A stretch of DNA of 64,000 bases from Cyclospora cayetanensis (Eukaryota > Apicomplexa > Conoidasida > Eucoccidiorida > Eimeriidae). The stretch lies in NCBI RefSeq assembly GCF_002999335.1, contig NW_020312121.1:20268-84267 (forward strand), read 5' to 3'. This document shows positions 1-10,630 of the stretch, in pieces. The position numbers and the translations under genes were made by a program. The notes below the pieces were generated by a model. That model searched no databases and was not told the origin of the DNA. It saw nothing but the letters and a program-made list of their open reading frames with translations. Position 1 is the stretch's first letter. Each line of letters begins with the position of its first letter.

Positions 1-32
1 GGGTGTGTTTTGCGTAAGATTAACGTTTGCGC

Positions 33-2247
33 ATGTCTGACGGTGCATGCGGTCAGGAATTGCGAGACCCCGACGCAGTCCGGCTGTCTCTACTGCAGTG
101 GCTGCAAGCCAAGTTTAAGGACGAAAGTGTTGCACGGGAGGCTGATCCGCAGTTGCTGCATTTGTTGCTGCAACCCTCGGCGGCAGCAGCTGCGGAGCAC
201 CACACGTACAGCACGCCTGCAAGCGAGCAGCGGCAGAAACTTACGCAGCAGGAAGCAGCGACAACGGCCATCGCTGCGGCTGCCTTGCAGCTCCAGGAGC
301 CAGGCCTTAGCAAAAGTGGGGTTGTTGTTGTTATTGCTCTGGTGCAGTAAAAATGTCTCGCAGCCGCTGGTTCTGTTCCCGAGCATGCCGCTTTTGGAGG
401 GGTGGATGCTTGCTTTTTGTTGCTTGCTTACGCTCCGGGAAATGAGTGCGCGTGGAAAAGGAGGCACAACTGCATGTGCATGTGTTTTGTCTCGTGGTAT
501 GTCTGTTTGTCTGTCTGTCTCGTGGTATGTCTGTTTCTTCCGGCTCTGTGGTGGTGTTTCAGCCTTCAGTCGAATACTCGGAAGAAAGCAGTCGTACCAT
601 GCGGACTCCACACTGCACACTCCGGAGCAACAGACACTCTTGGCAGCCGAGTTGGGAGCCGCAGCAGCAGCTGGCGATGTATCCGCTGGTAGTTCTTTGC
701 AGCACCGCCTTCTGCATAGTGACAGCCTAGGCCTGCTGCGTAGCGGCTCGGCTGCAGGGGACTTTTTTCCGTCGGCTTGTTTCCCCTCGCCTCCCTTGTC
801 TCCGCTGCAACACTTTCAGCACTGGAAACAGCAGCAGCCAGAGCATCTGCGCGAGCCCTCTCATGAGCCGCCGCTTTGGCGCATTGTAGAACCTGAGAAA
901 AGCGACGAAGACACCGTCAACGAGTCCGAAGTTGCCGATCTTACCACAGATTTAGACGATGTTGCCGCTTCGCTCGCAGTCCAGAAACATTTGCCAGATT
1001 TGCTGCTGCGGCAAGCGGATAAGATTGATCGAAATGTCTGGCTCGCGGATCTCCCCTCCCTTCTCAGCACTTCGCCTCCCCCAGAATCGCGGCGTCTGCG
1101 CCATCCCAAGCCTATGACAGGCCCCCTTGAGCGGGGAGAAGAACATGCAGCAGCCAACGGCGCTGAGTTTCCGCTGAGGGGGGATCCTCTCAGCGTCGAA
1201 GCGAGAAGTTTGCGTTCTTCGACGGCCGAGGAAATCAGCAGAGCGCATCCTTTTTATAAGTCGGTTGAAGGCGTGCACGTGAGAGACGTGTCTGCAAGCA
1301 ACGCCGCCGATGATGGCGGCGAGGATGGCACCTTGACTAAGGACCTTCTTCAGCGCAGCAGCAGTAGTAGTAGCAGTAGTAGCAGTAGTAGCGGCATGCT
1401 CCGCAGCGGGAGTATTCCCTTTGACAGTTTCTGGATGCATTCTAATACATATCCCCGCAGCAGCAGCAGCAGCAGTTCGCAGTTCTTCCCCCGACTGTCT
1501 GCGCCTGCCGGGGGATCTGTGGGGCCTTCTCTTGGTGGGCACCTCCACAAAGGGAGAAAACTGCTGGAAGTCGATTCGAGTGAACTGTCTCTTGGGCTAG
1601 GCAGGAGAGGCACCGACTTAGTCCGACGGATGCGCAGCAACAGCAGTTTGAATGCAGATGCAACCTCTGCAGAGAGAGGAGCCGCTGCTGCTGTGGACGA
1701 AGTCGAAGCAGCCACGCTGCTGCTGCGGCAGATCAAAGAGGCACAGCATGTCGGAAATGACGTGCAGGTGTATCTGCTGCTGCAGCAAGCAGCGAAAGCA
1801 GCTGCTGCTGCCACCAGAAGCAGCAAAGGCCTCAGACAGCCCCTGGAGAGAGGAAATTCATGGAGTTATCTCGTGAGTTTTTTTGAACGCTTGCCCCTCG
1901 ATTCAATTCTTCCCCCTTTCTTAGCACTTTCATTTCAAGGCTCCCGATGGTTGCGGGGAACGTGTTTTGTGATGCAGCACCTGCCGGAAGGGCTGCTGCC
2001 TCGCTTACGACATTCCGAGACGCTGAGAAACATCGGCAGCTTCATGCTGCATCCGCTTAGCCGGCTTTCCACTTGTGAGCCTCGTCATATTATGGGGCAA
2101 AGCGCGACATTTCCCAAGGGGCTTGGGGTACTAAGGCATGCCTTCCGCATACATATATATATATATAAAGTGTATATATACCCACTGCCTCTCTTCTTCC
2201 TCTTTCGCTCTCCCGTTTTCCCCCTCTCTTTCCCCTCATTGTCTCTG

Positions 2248-2281
<34 letters not shown>

Positions 2282-4057
2282 CCTCTTATCCGTCCTTCTC
2301 TTCCTCTCTCTTTCTTCTCTCTCTTTCTTCTCTCTCTTTCTTCTCTCTCTCTTTCTTCTCTCTCTTTCTTCTCTCTCTTTCTTCTCTCTCTCTTTCTTCT
2401 CTCTCTCTTTCTTCTCTCTCTCTTTCTTCTCTCTCTTTCTTCTCTCTCTTTCTTCTCTCTCTTTCTTCTCTCTCTTTCTTCTCTCTCTCTCTCAACCCAT
2501 GCATGCGGAAGCTCGACAGCCCTATTCCCACACGGCAGAGACAATGAAGACGTAGGGCCTCGTTGTTGTTGTTGCTGCAGCGCCTGCCGGAATCGAGACG
2601 ACTACAAGTCCTTCATGGGGTGTACTGCCGAGTTTCGCTCACCAGCAGGCGCAAGAGCAGCAGCGAGCACGGCGACACAGCTGCTTTGAAAAAGCCCAAT
2701 CATCGCCGAAGGTAGAAGACTTGCGAGCGAGTAGTACTCCGGCCGAGAAGCTGGCGCACAGCACTTGTCTGAGCAACCCCTGCAATGGAGTCTTGAGTCC
2801 TTCCGCTGTCTCAGAGAGCGGCACGCCCAACGCCTCCCCCGTCATTCATTTTCAGGAGATACAAGAAGATGCCGAGCAGCAGCAGGAGACAGCAGAAGAA
2901 CACCTGCTGCCAGTCTTGGGTTCGAGGACTGGTTGGAAGGAGGCCGCCCCTACTGCCCGCCAGTCAGAAGAAAGAAGTGCTGCTCATCGCGTTCCCGACT
3001 CGCCAACAACCATTACAAAAGCAGCAGAACTGCTGCTCTCGCACACGCGTGCGCCTGCCGCTCCAGGCCAAGTGGCGTGGAACGAGCTGAGTAGAGCCGC
3101 CGTGTCTGCATCTTCCTCACCCCCAGCAACTCCTGTCGCTGCAGAGCAGAAGCTGCCGCAGCACCGCTTCAAGAAGCCCCCCTCTCTTTCTCCTTTCTCT
3201 CCCCGCAACAGCAGCAGCAGTGTCACGGATCCGCAGCAGAGGCAGCGCCATCAGAATGGCCGCCTTGCTCATGGAAGACGCAAGCTCAAGACAGCCGCAT
3301 ACCTCCCGAAGAAAGGCCAACCAGGAGCATCCTGCCCCCCAGCTGCGCCAGCACCAGCGGCAGCATCACCCGAGCCAGGAGATTCGGCAGAAGCCGCATT
3401 CGCGTACAGAGACATTGACCACGGAGACTCTCACCCGATGGAAGCCCTCCCCACTATCCAGGTAGGTAGGAACTGCCCTTCCAGAGAGGAGGGTTGGCTA
3501 GCCGCGTATACCACCCGCTCACAAAAACGCTAGCTGCAACGCACACCCAAAGGGGCTAGCCGGGCCGTCCTCGTGGCTAGCCACACTTGCTAGCAAGAAG
3601 TACAGCACGCGAAACAGACACCGCACCCGTAAAGAGGCTCATTGGGCCCCATGTGGTGGACTGCGGCAGACAGAGAGGAGGAACAGAGAAGAGGGAACGA
3701 GACGCGATGGGCATGTGCAGATACATATGTATATATGTATATATATATATATCGTGCAGTCTAGAAGCTCGCTCTCTAGGTATGCATTTCGGCAGCAGAG
3801 ACGAGCTGCCTTACTGTGAGAACTACTGACCTCCTCATGCATGTGCTTCAATTATCGCCTGCCTACTTCTGCTGCAGGTGACGTATGCTGAGCCATCGCC
3901 AGTGGAGGAGGAGTTCCCAGGAGGGGCGCCTCGCCTGCCACAGGTTCAGGTGTTTCGAAATCCGTGGCTCAGAAAACACCACATCGAGTTCTCTAGGGCT
4001 CTACTCGTGGCCCTCGTCGCTTTTGCTGCTGCTTCTGTTGTCATGCAGATTCTGTGA
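33..4057 (+). CDS. Ser/Ala/Gln-rich protein with C-terminal membrane anchor, 4 exons
   Basis: Unrecognised protein; function unknown. Proposed exons are 33-315, 563-2074, 2581-3461 and 3878-4057. The phases close at every junction (phases 1, 1 and 0) and give 951 residues. The donor at 3462 (GTAGGT) and the acceptors at 2580 (CTGCAG) and 3877 (CTGCAG) are strong. The donors at 316 (GTGGGG) and 2075 (GTGAGC) are inferred from phase. The ATG at 33 is the first in frame, but the gene could begin left of the window. Exon 2 carries AGC-coded Ser runs near 1355-1395 and 1460-1476 and Ala runs near 1680 and 1795. The last exon codes an acidic/proline stretch, a basic patch (RKHH), then a hydrophobic helix (ALLVALVAFAAASVVMQIL) directly before the stop, as in a tail-anchored membrane protein. 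Repeats are confined to codons and introns. Sure of coding, unsure of exact exons. Confidence 0.6.
2249..2494 (+). repeat. pyrimidine minisatellite inside an intron
   Basis: The intron at 2075-2580 holds an almost pure C/T strand. It has TGTC tetramers at 2249-2261, then repeated units built from TTTCTTC followed by CTCTCTC (period about 11-15 bases) to 2494. Just upstream, at 2149-2180, is an AT dinucleotide run. The tract reads as Ser/Leu/Phe forward and Arg/Glu on the other strand, which creates spurious open frames. Confidence 0.9.
3719..3752. repeat. AT-rich dinucleotide microsatellite in intron 3
   Basis: Alternating TA/TATG run inside the intron 3462-3877 of the first gene. Confidence 0.8.
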
Positions 4058-5927
4058 GCAGCCGTAAATCGCTGCTGTACGCCCTAAGTCTATGCTGCTG
4101 CGCAACAGGCGTTAGCGGTAGTACAACAAGCCATAGTACCCGCAATTCCTGCGTAGGAGTTGCTCGCGACGTGTTCTGGTTCTGGTGTTTCTATTTGGGG
4201 CCTTATGAAGGCATCCCCTGGTGGCCATGCTTTGTTTGGACTTCCCGTGACATGGCAGGCCGAGCAGCAGACGGGGGTAGTTTAGGAGGCAGGGGGACGC
4301 AGAGGAAGAGGTAGGGGGGAATGGAAAGGGGTGTCAGGTTCGTAGGGGAGGAGAAGTGCAGATACGGAGGGCAGCCCGAGGAGGTGAGGAACGTAGGAGA
4401 GAAACAGGAAGAGTGGGCAAGAGGCAGGAGGGCCTGGGGAGTCCATGCGACTTCGCCATATAACTGGGAAGGGAGGGGAAGGGAAGCAGCGGCGGCGGCT
4501 CTTACGGTAGAGGCACATGCATTAGAGTAGGGCGAATAGGGAGAGCTGAAACTGTAGGGAGAGCGTGTATTTTAGAGGGAACTGGCGGGGAGGGAGGAGA
4601 ATTGCCCATAGGCTCTAGAGGAACGGGGGCAGGAACCACGCTGAAACAGAGCAAGAACAGGAAGAGACTGATGGAGCCGGCAGGAGAGGAAGCATCAGAA
4701 GACTGTGGGTGAATGCCTGGAGAAGATATCGTCATCGCGCTACATTTGGTGCACTGCCCGCCTAACCCTACAGCCAAGCACGAAGTCCAAACCGCCTACG
4801 CCAATCCTCTACCTAGCCTTTTCGTGTCGTCAACTTCTTTCGAAAGCCAATTATTGCCTTCGAGTTCTATGTTAGAGACTAAGTGGCCACGGTACAAGGT
4901 ATGGCATATCGGCTTTGAGGGGGTTCAGGATTTAGACAACCGCCGGTACTTAGCATATTCGAAATCAAGTCGAACATGCTTTACGCGGCGCTTGATTATT
5001 CAGCTGAGACTTGCGTTATTGGAGTTGCTCTATGATTTTAGCTTCATTGGAATTTGCCTCTACAATAAGCTCAACAGCGGTATCTTGTAGCTGCTCTGAC
5101 GGGGGGCCCCGCCGACGCCGGCTGCTGGGGGGTAGCGCATATTGGCAAAGGCCTGTCTTTAAAGGATCCTACGCGCAGTTAGAATTCAGGCTCAGATGAT
5201 TAGTGACGCAGTAAACAGAGTTTTGGCATGTTGGTTTGCTGTTGACGGCATGAGCCACCGAGGTCACCTGCTGCACTCCGGGGAGCCCATCGGGTTCTTC
5301 TTTGAAACTTGCTGCCTTTTAGTCATTCCGTTTGACACAAAGAGACGCACAGTGGCTTGAGGAGAGCATTCAGAGGGGCTAAAGCTTAGGGCGTAGAGCG
5401 TAAAGCCTAGAGTGTTAGGTCGATAAGACCATGAAGCAGTTTTCGGCCTGGGATCGACTGCGCGACTGTGCGCCTTATGCAATTTTCCCGAGGCCGTGAG
5501 ACCAGAGCCATGGACTTGCAAAAGCTGCAAACAGTAAACGCTGCACATATTATCGGGGAATTGATATCGAAGAACAGGCTTATTTCCCCTGACGCTTTGG
5601 ATATCGGGTGTTTCGGCGCATGAATGATGGTCTGTCCAGATCCCAATACGACACGTTAGTGGCTCCGCTTTATGGATTGCAACGCGGCAATCTCTGAAAA
5701 TGGCCAATCCGTCCTGCGAACTCTGGGTCTGGGTAAGCTGGATGGCCTTGTTGCTACGTGCTGTGAACTTTGTAGTAGGAGGCAGCTCGCGTATCCCGCG
5801 CGCTGCATTTGCCTAATGATTTCAGAGTTGGCGAGCTAGGGCTCATGATAAGAGGTGCACTGTTTAAGGCACACATTATGCGCAACATCACGGCATCCAA
5901 ACTTGGTCGGTGCTTCTTCCTGCTCAG
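4058..5927. other. intergenic; purine-rich strand at 4260-4700
   Basis: No convincing exon seen. From about 4260 to 4700 the plus strand is strongly G/A-rich (GGGA, GAGG and GGAAG words), so the minus strand is a pyrimidine tract. The open frames here (plus 4713-5090, minus 5264-5707) have no recognisable motif or supported splice sites. The 3' end of the first gene and the promoter of the next gene presumably lie here. Confidence 0.6.
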
Positions 5928-8900
5928 ATTCGGCAGCCACCTGCGCAGGCACGACAACCTCCTGTAAGTCTCTGTGGAGGTTCCAAGGCCGAAAGACGAC
6001 AAGTCGCACAAGCTGTCGCCTCTGTCATTCTTCTGAGGGTTTTCGATGGTGCGCTTCGCACCTTGGATGCCTTGGGAAGCCCCAAGTTCATGGGCCAGCT
6101 GGAGACTGAAACAAGCCAGCATGGCCCGCACGTTACAGCAGTGAAACCGCCACAGCAGCACATGGGGAGCTCAAGAGATCACCCTGGCGAAACAACAGCA
6201 CAGCAGTCCTCCTTTAGCTCAGCAGAGTCAATATCACGGATGACTGGGGGGAAACCAACAGCGGCAATCTCCCATTCAACCACAGCGACGGCCGAAACAA
6301 CCAGTGCAGGACACCCACCCGCAGGCACCACAGCAGGCACTCAACAACAACACGTCGGCCCTTTAGGGGCCCCTAAACACCCCAGTCATCCAGGGGCGCT
6401 GCAAAGGGCCTTGCAGACCACATTTGCCGAACGTGTGAAATCATTCTTCCGACAACAGCAACACTCCAGGGTGCTGCATTTCCTAGATGGAGGGCCTACC
6501 GCTTTCGGAGGAATCGCTGCCTCGGGGAGCGTCCGCAGGCGTGAGGGAGGAGCGACTGTCATGCCAAAAAAGATGCAACAACAGTTCCGGCCACGGCACG
6601 AACTGCATCAGCAACCGCAAGAACAACAGCAACTACAAACGCCTGGCGCTGCTGCGTCTTCCAGAACTCAGCATTCAGCACGGGGGGCAGATCCTGCTGC
6701 CCGTGCATTTCATGCCCCGCACTTTGCCCCTCAGTCAGCAGATCTTATAACCGCTCAGTGGCTGCCGCTGCTCATTTCTCATGCAGCAGCGGCAGCGAGA
6801 GCAGCAGCAGACTACAACCGCAGGACGGAGCACCCCGTTGAGGCCCTTGATGATCAGTGTGCTGCAGCTGCAAAAGCAGCCGCTGCTGCGTCAGATCGCG
6901 TTGTATCTCTCTTTTTTACAGGAGTCTCGAGTCTCTGCTTCGTCGTCGAGACAGCCAAACCCCTGGCAGTATCCTCACCAGCAGCAGCTGCACTAGAAGC
7001 ACCAGCAGGAAAAGCACACGAGGCTTGGGAGCAGCAAACACAGCGCAGGTTGCATCTTACTTTCTCGGTAGATAAACTTTTTTGCCAGCGTAAGCTGCTG
7101 CTCTACCTGTTCCGACGACGTATTTGCGTTCCCAGCACTCAGACTTTTAATTTTTCTCATTTGCGTGCTGCTTTTCCTTTTGATGTAATGAAAAACGTTG
7201 TGTGGCTGTGTGCTATAGCGTTCTGCCTGTCTCTGTCGGTGAAACTCCCCTCCGTGCACTTGCTGCGCGTGTAAAAAGACACCATCTCAAGTGCACATGC
7301 ATGTTGCTGCATGTGCTGCTCTAATTCCGTGTAGCCGGATGCCTTCCATTGATGTCTGCCGTCACCCCCGAAGAAAAGGAACCGTTTGCCTCCTCCGAAG
7401 GCTTCTTACGCCGGCTAGTTTTGCAGCTGGTTCCCCAGTGGCTGCGCATTGTGTCTGCGCATCCATCACCGCACTTGGAAGCCCCTCCAAAGTCCCCTCG
7501 AGAGCAACAGCCAGAGGGGTGGCAGCGGTGTGCCCATCAGCCCCCGCAAAGGCAAGAAAGCAGCAACGACGAGGACGCCCCTAATCTATGCAGCGCAGCC
7601 ATTGGCAAGAACAAGGGCAGCCACAACGAGGACGGCAAAAGCAGCACGCCTTCTCAGCTGCCTGTAGCGTCTGCGCTGCATGCGGCCCTGCAGTCTCACG
7701 TGAAGAAGGCTTCAGGGTCTCTTTGTGTCGTGGAATTTATGTCTGCTGCTGCGCTGACGGAAGGAACACTCCTCGACGGGGGCGGAGGTGTGCTCCAACA
7801 GCAGTAATCCTCCTGCTGCTGCTGCTGTTGTTGGCGTGCTTAGCTTTGGGAAAGCCGGCATGATGGCGTCGTCCGCCGATGTCAGCAGGAGTCTAACACT
7901 TCTAGCGCTTGCTGATGCAGGCTTGCCCTCTCTTCGTATCAATTGGGTCCGCATGTCTTCTATAGCATCAAACGCAGCACTCGTTGCTATAGCAAGCCTG
8001 TGTCTGCTGATGTGCCTCAGAGGAAGCACCTGCGCATGCCGCCCTGCTGGCTTGCCTCGCCGAAATCCTGCCCCCCAAGTCGAAAGCCCTCTCCTGTCGC
8101 AGTGGCATCCGCAAAAGCACGGACTGGAAAATCAGCAGTGGCGATAAAAGCAACAGTGGCGTCGGCAAAGATAGCAACGTTAGCTCTGAGGAAGCGGTGC
8201 GCGGTCTAGCAGCTAAAGACGTAGAGGTACCTCCCAAAGGCCTCGAGAGCCCTAGGAACCATGAGGAAGGACAGGAGCTTCCGCGAGCAACCCCCAGTGG
8301 CTTGAAGGCTTTGGAGGAGGACTACCACCTTCTAGGAGTCTCGATCGGCAGTTTAAAGATCTACAACAAGAAAATCAGGTGTCCTCAGACCCTACACCTT
8401 GCGCACTGGAACTAAGCACTTGAGTATCTCCTATTCCGCATGTTACTGCGCGTTCTGAGTGCGTCTAGGACGCATGCTTGAGCTTCGAAATCTGGAATTT
8501 TCGTGTGGGTGTTTTCCAGGAACCTCCTCGCCCTTCCAACGATGTGGCAACAACAAAACCAACAAGCCCACGAACAAGCTTTGCTTCACCAGCAGCAGCA
8601 AAATACTGACACTGTGGCAGCGTCTCCAGCACCCAGAAACGCTTCTTCCGATGCCCTGGGAGCTCTTTATGAGGATTCAGTCTCGAGGGAGGAAGAGACT
8701 GCTCTCGAGGGATGCGCTGCGGAGGCTTGCAGCCTCATATCTGAGGGGCCGAGTTTTAGCAGCCTACCTTGGGAAAGCGCATACCACGAACCCCGAGGTT
8801 GCTGCCAGTGCTGTTTTGCCGTCTTTCGATGCTTTTCACGCAAAACTCCCTGCAACGCGAAGGCGTGCTGCCGCCTTCGCAGTGCTGCCGCTGCCCTGAA

Positions 8901-9691
8901 CAGTTTCGCTGCTGTGGGAGTAACCGAGCACGACAACAATATGCAGCTGCTAATGCATCCAACTCTTGGCTTACTGCTGCCGCATGACATGGCAAGCTTG
9001 GCCTTTCCACTGCTTTCCTGCTCTTGGTGCCGCAATTGGTGCTCCCGCTGTAGCGGTTTGTGCCCTGACGGCCTTCCATTACCTGCGTTGATCCGGTGGT
9101 TTTCTCTGGAGGTACTCCTGCATTTGCAAGCGCTGCTAAGACCTCTAATGCCTCGATGCTGAGAGAGACTTCAGCACTTTGTTGGGCTGCGCTCCAGGTC
9201 AAGGTGGCGTCACTCGAAGAGGCACGCTCGCTGCTGGACTACCTTAGCTACTTACGGGGTGTTGAGGGGTCAGGAGGCCCCCTTGGATCCCCCGGAATGC
9301 ATGAAGGGGCGCACTATGTATATTTTCTGCGCATCGCCCGTGTAAGTCCTGACTGCTCGCTGAAGGCATTGCACCGTTGGCAAGATCTCCCCAGTGCATA
9401 GCAAGGAAAGCATCAGGCAGCAGCACCGTGCTGGGTGGGCTTCTGCTTTCTCTGCAGCTGCTGAGCAACGGCGCTGTTGCTTATAACGACATCTACTACT
9501 GCCTTTTGGCCCCCCCCACAGCGCTGCACATGCCTTTACTCCCGAGCGCCATGCAGCGGGAAAGAGACTCCCAGGAGGGTGGTTACCCCACAGGAGACAC
9601 CGCACCGTTTTGCGCGTCCTGGCTCGACGTACGGGCTCCCTTGCCCCTTCAGCTTGCACAGCCCCCACAAAGCCTCACACTACGACGCTAG
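5928..9691 (+). CDS. multi-exon Gln/Ala-rich protein, 5' part of a giant exon chain
   Basis: Unrecognised. Phase-consistent exons: about 5928-7089 (donor GTAAGC; start not resolved), 7335-7787, 8021-8378, 8520-8919, 9198-9341 (donor GTAAGT) and 9458 onward. The last frame stays open to a stop at 9691 but contains a possible donor, GTACGG, after the residues SWLD. Acceptors are GTGTAG, CCTCAG, TTCCAG, CTCCAG and TCTGCAG. The first exon is rich in Gln, Thr and Ala with CAG-coded runs. The later exons are less biased and look like structured protein, for example EEARSLLDYLSYLRG near 9215-9262 and LLSNGAVAYNDIYYC at 9458. No signal peptide or membrane helix is clear. The chain may continue into the exons from 10631, making one gene to 21.6 kb. 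Coding is likely; the model is provisional. Confidence 0.45.
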
Positions 9692-10630
9692 AATCCTGAA
9701 TCTTGGAAGCATTTGCGTTTTGTGCGTTACTTTAGACGCTGCCGTCGATGCAGCTTCCAGGTGCTGCAGGACCAGGGCAAACTGCAGCGAAAACAACTTG
9801 CGGCGGGAGCAAACTCGGATGGCTTCTCCGCATGCTTCTCGAGCTCGCCACCCACACCATAGTCCGCATACCCCAAACTCCCAGATTCAAATCCTTGGCC
9901 TCAGGTGCCAGCAACGGCAGGTGATGGCTTGGAATTACCGGAAGGATGCACACTGGGCTCTACACAGAGTACCACGAAGTATGCGTGCTACTCCTGCTGA
10001 TGCGCCGCAGATAGTTACTGGAATCAACTCCCCGGATAGCCTGGAAGATTCTTTCCTTTCGTTGCAGGCTGCAGAGGAGCTCCGTTGTTTTACTCGCAAG
10101 TTGTAAGCTCATTCCCTGCCCTCGATCAGTCCCCAAAGAGGCTTTTAGCCGCTGCCAGGAAAGCTGCCTCATCCTTGGCGGCTCAACGGTCTGTATGATG
10201 AGGGATTCGGAAGAAAAACGAGGTCTCTGCTGTGTCTAGGTGTGCGTTTCTCTAAGGACTGAGCAGCCTTCAACGCACCACCGGAGCGTTGCTCAAGCAG
10301 TAGGTCTTCTTGTCACCGAGGCCTTCATACAGCAACGAATCCAGAGCAAAGAGCAACAAGATGCATTGCACGTGAGTTCGGTTTGCTCACGGGGCGCTAA
10401 AGTGCAAGCGGCAGGCACGTGGGCTCTAGGCCAATACAGAGAAATAACTCCAAAGGCTCAGCGTGTAGAGGCTTGATTGCCGCGCAGTCGCTATTTCTTA
10501 GAGCCTCAAGTTTAGGGTTTGTGTTTACGGGGGCATGCGGTGCCTTCCCTCATGATAAAATCCCTTTAAACCGCAGATTTTCAAGCTCAAGATTATATTA
10601 TTTGGCTTAAGGCCTACGTATTACTTGCAG
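9692..10630 (+). other. probable intron or short-exon region between coding segments
   Basis: An acceptor at 9760 (TTCCAG) opens a short phase-0 frame beginning VLQDQGKLQRKQ. Another at about 9903 (CTCAG) opens a short frame starting VPATAGDGLELP. Neither can be joined to 10631 with certainty. Nothing else convincing was seen from 10110 to 10630. Confidence 0.35.

Noticed and set aside
952..1826. Minus-strand frames rich in Leu and Ala opposite the first gene
   Set aside because: Antisense shadows of CAG-type triplets; splice sites and composition favour the plus strand.
2236..2544. Arg/Glu-rich minus-strand frame
   Set aside because: It is the reverse reading of the pyrimidine minisatellite; no non-repeat sequence supports it.
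10..2547. A single 845-codon plus-strand frame
   Set aside because: It starts in a frame without support, runs through probable introns and ends in translated AT and CT microsatellite; only 563-2074 is accepted as an exon.
4760..4775. Telomere-like CCTAACCCTA
   Set aside because: A single unit-and-a-half without tandem array; chance occurrence.
8459..8899. Alternative frame with PWELFMRIQSRG-type sequence
   Set aside because: Looked plausible, but the acceptor at 8519 and phase continuity with the exon ending at 8378 select the neighbouring frame.
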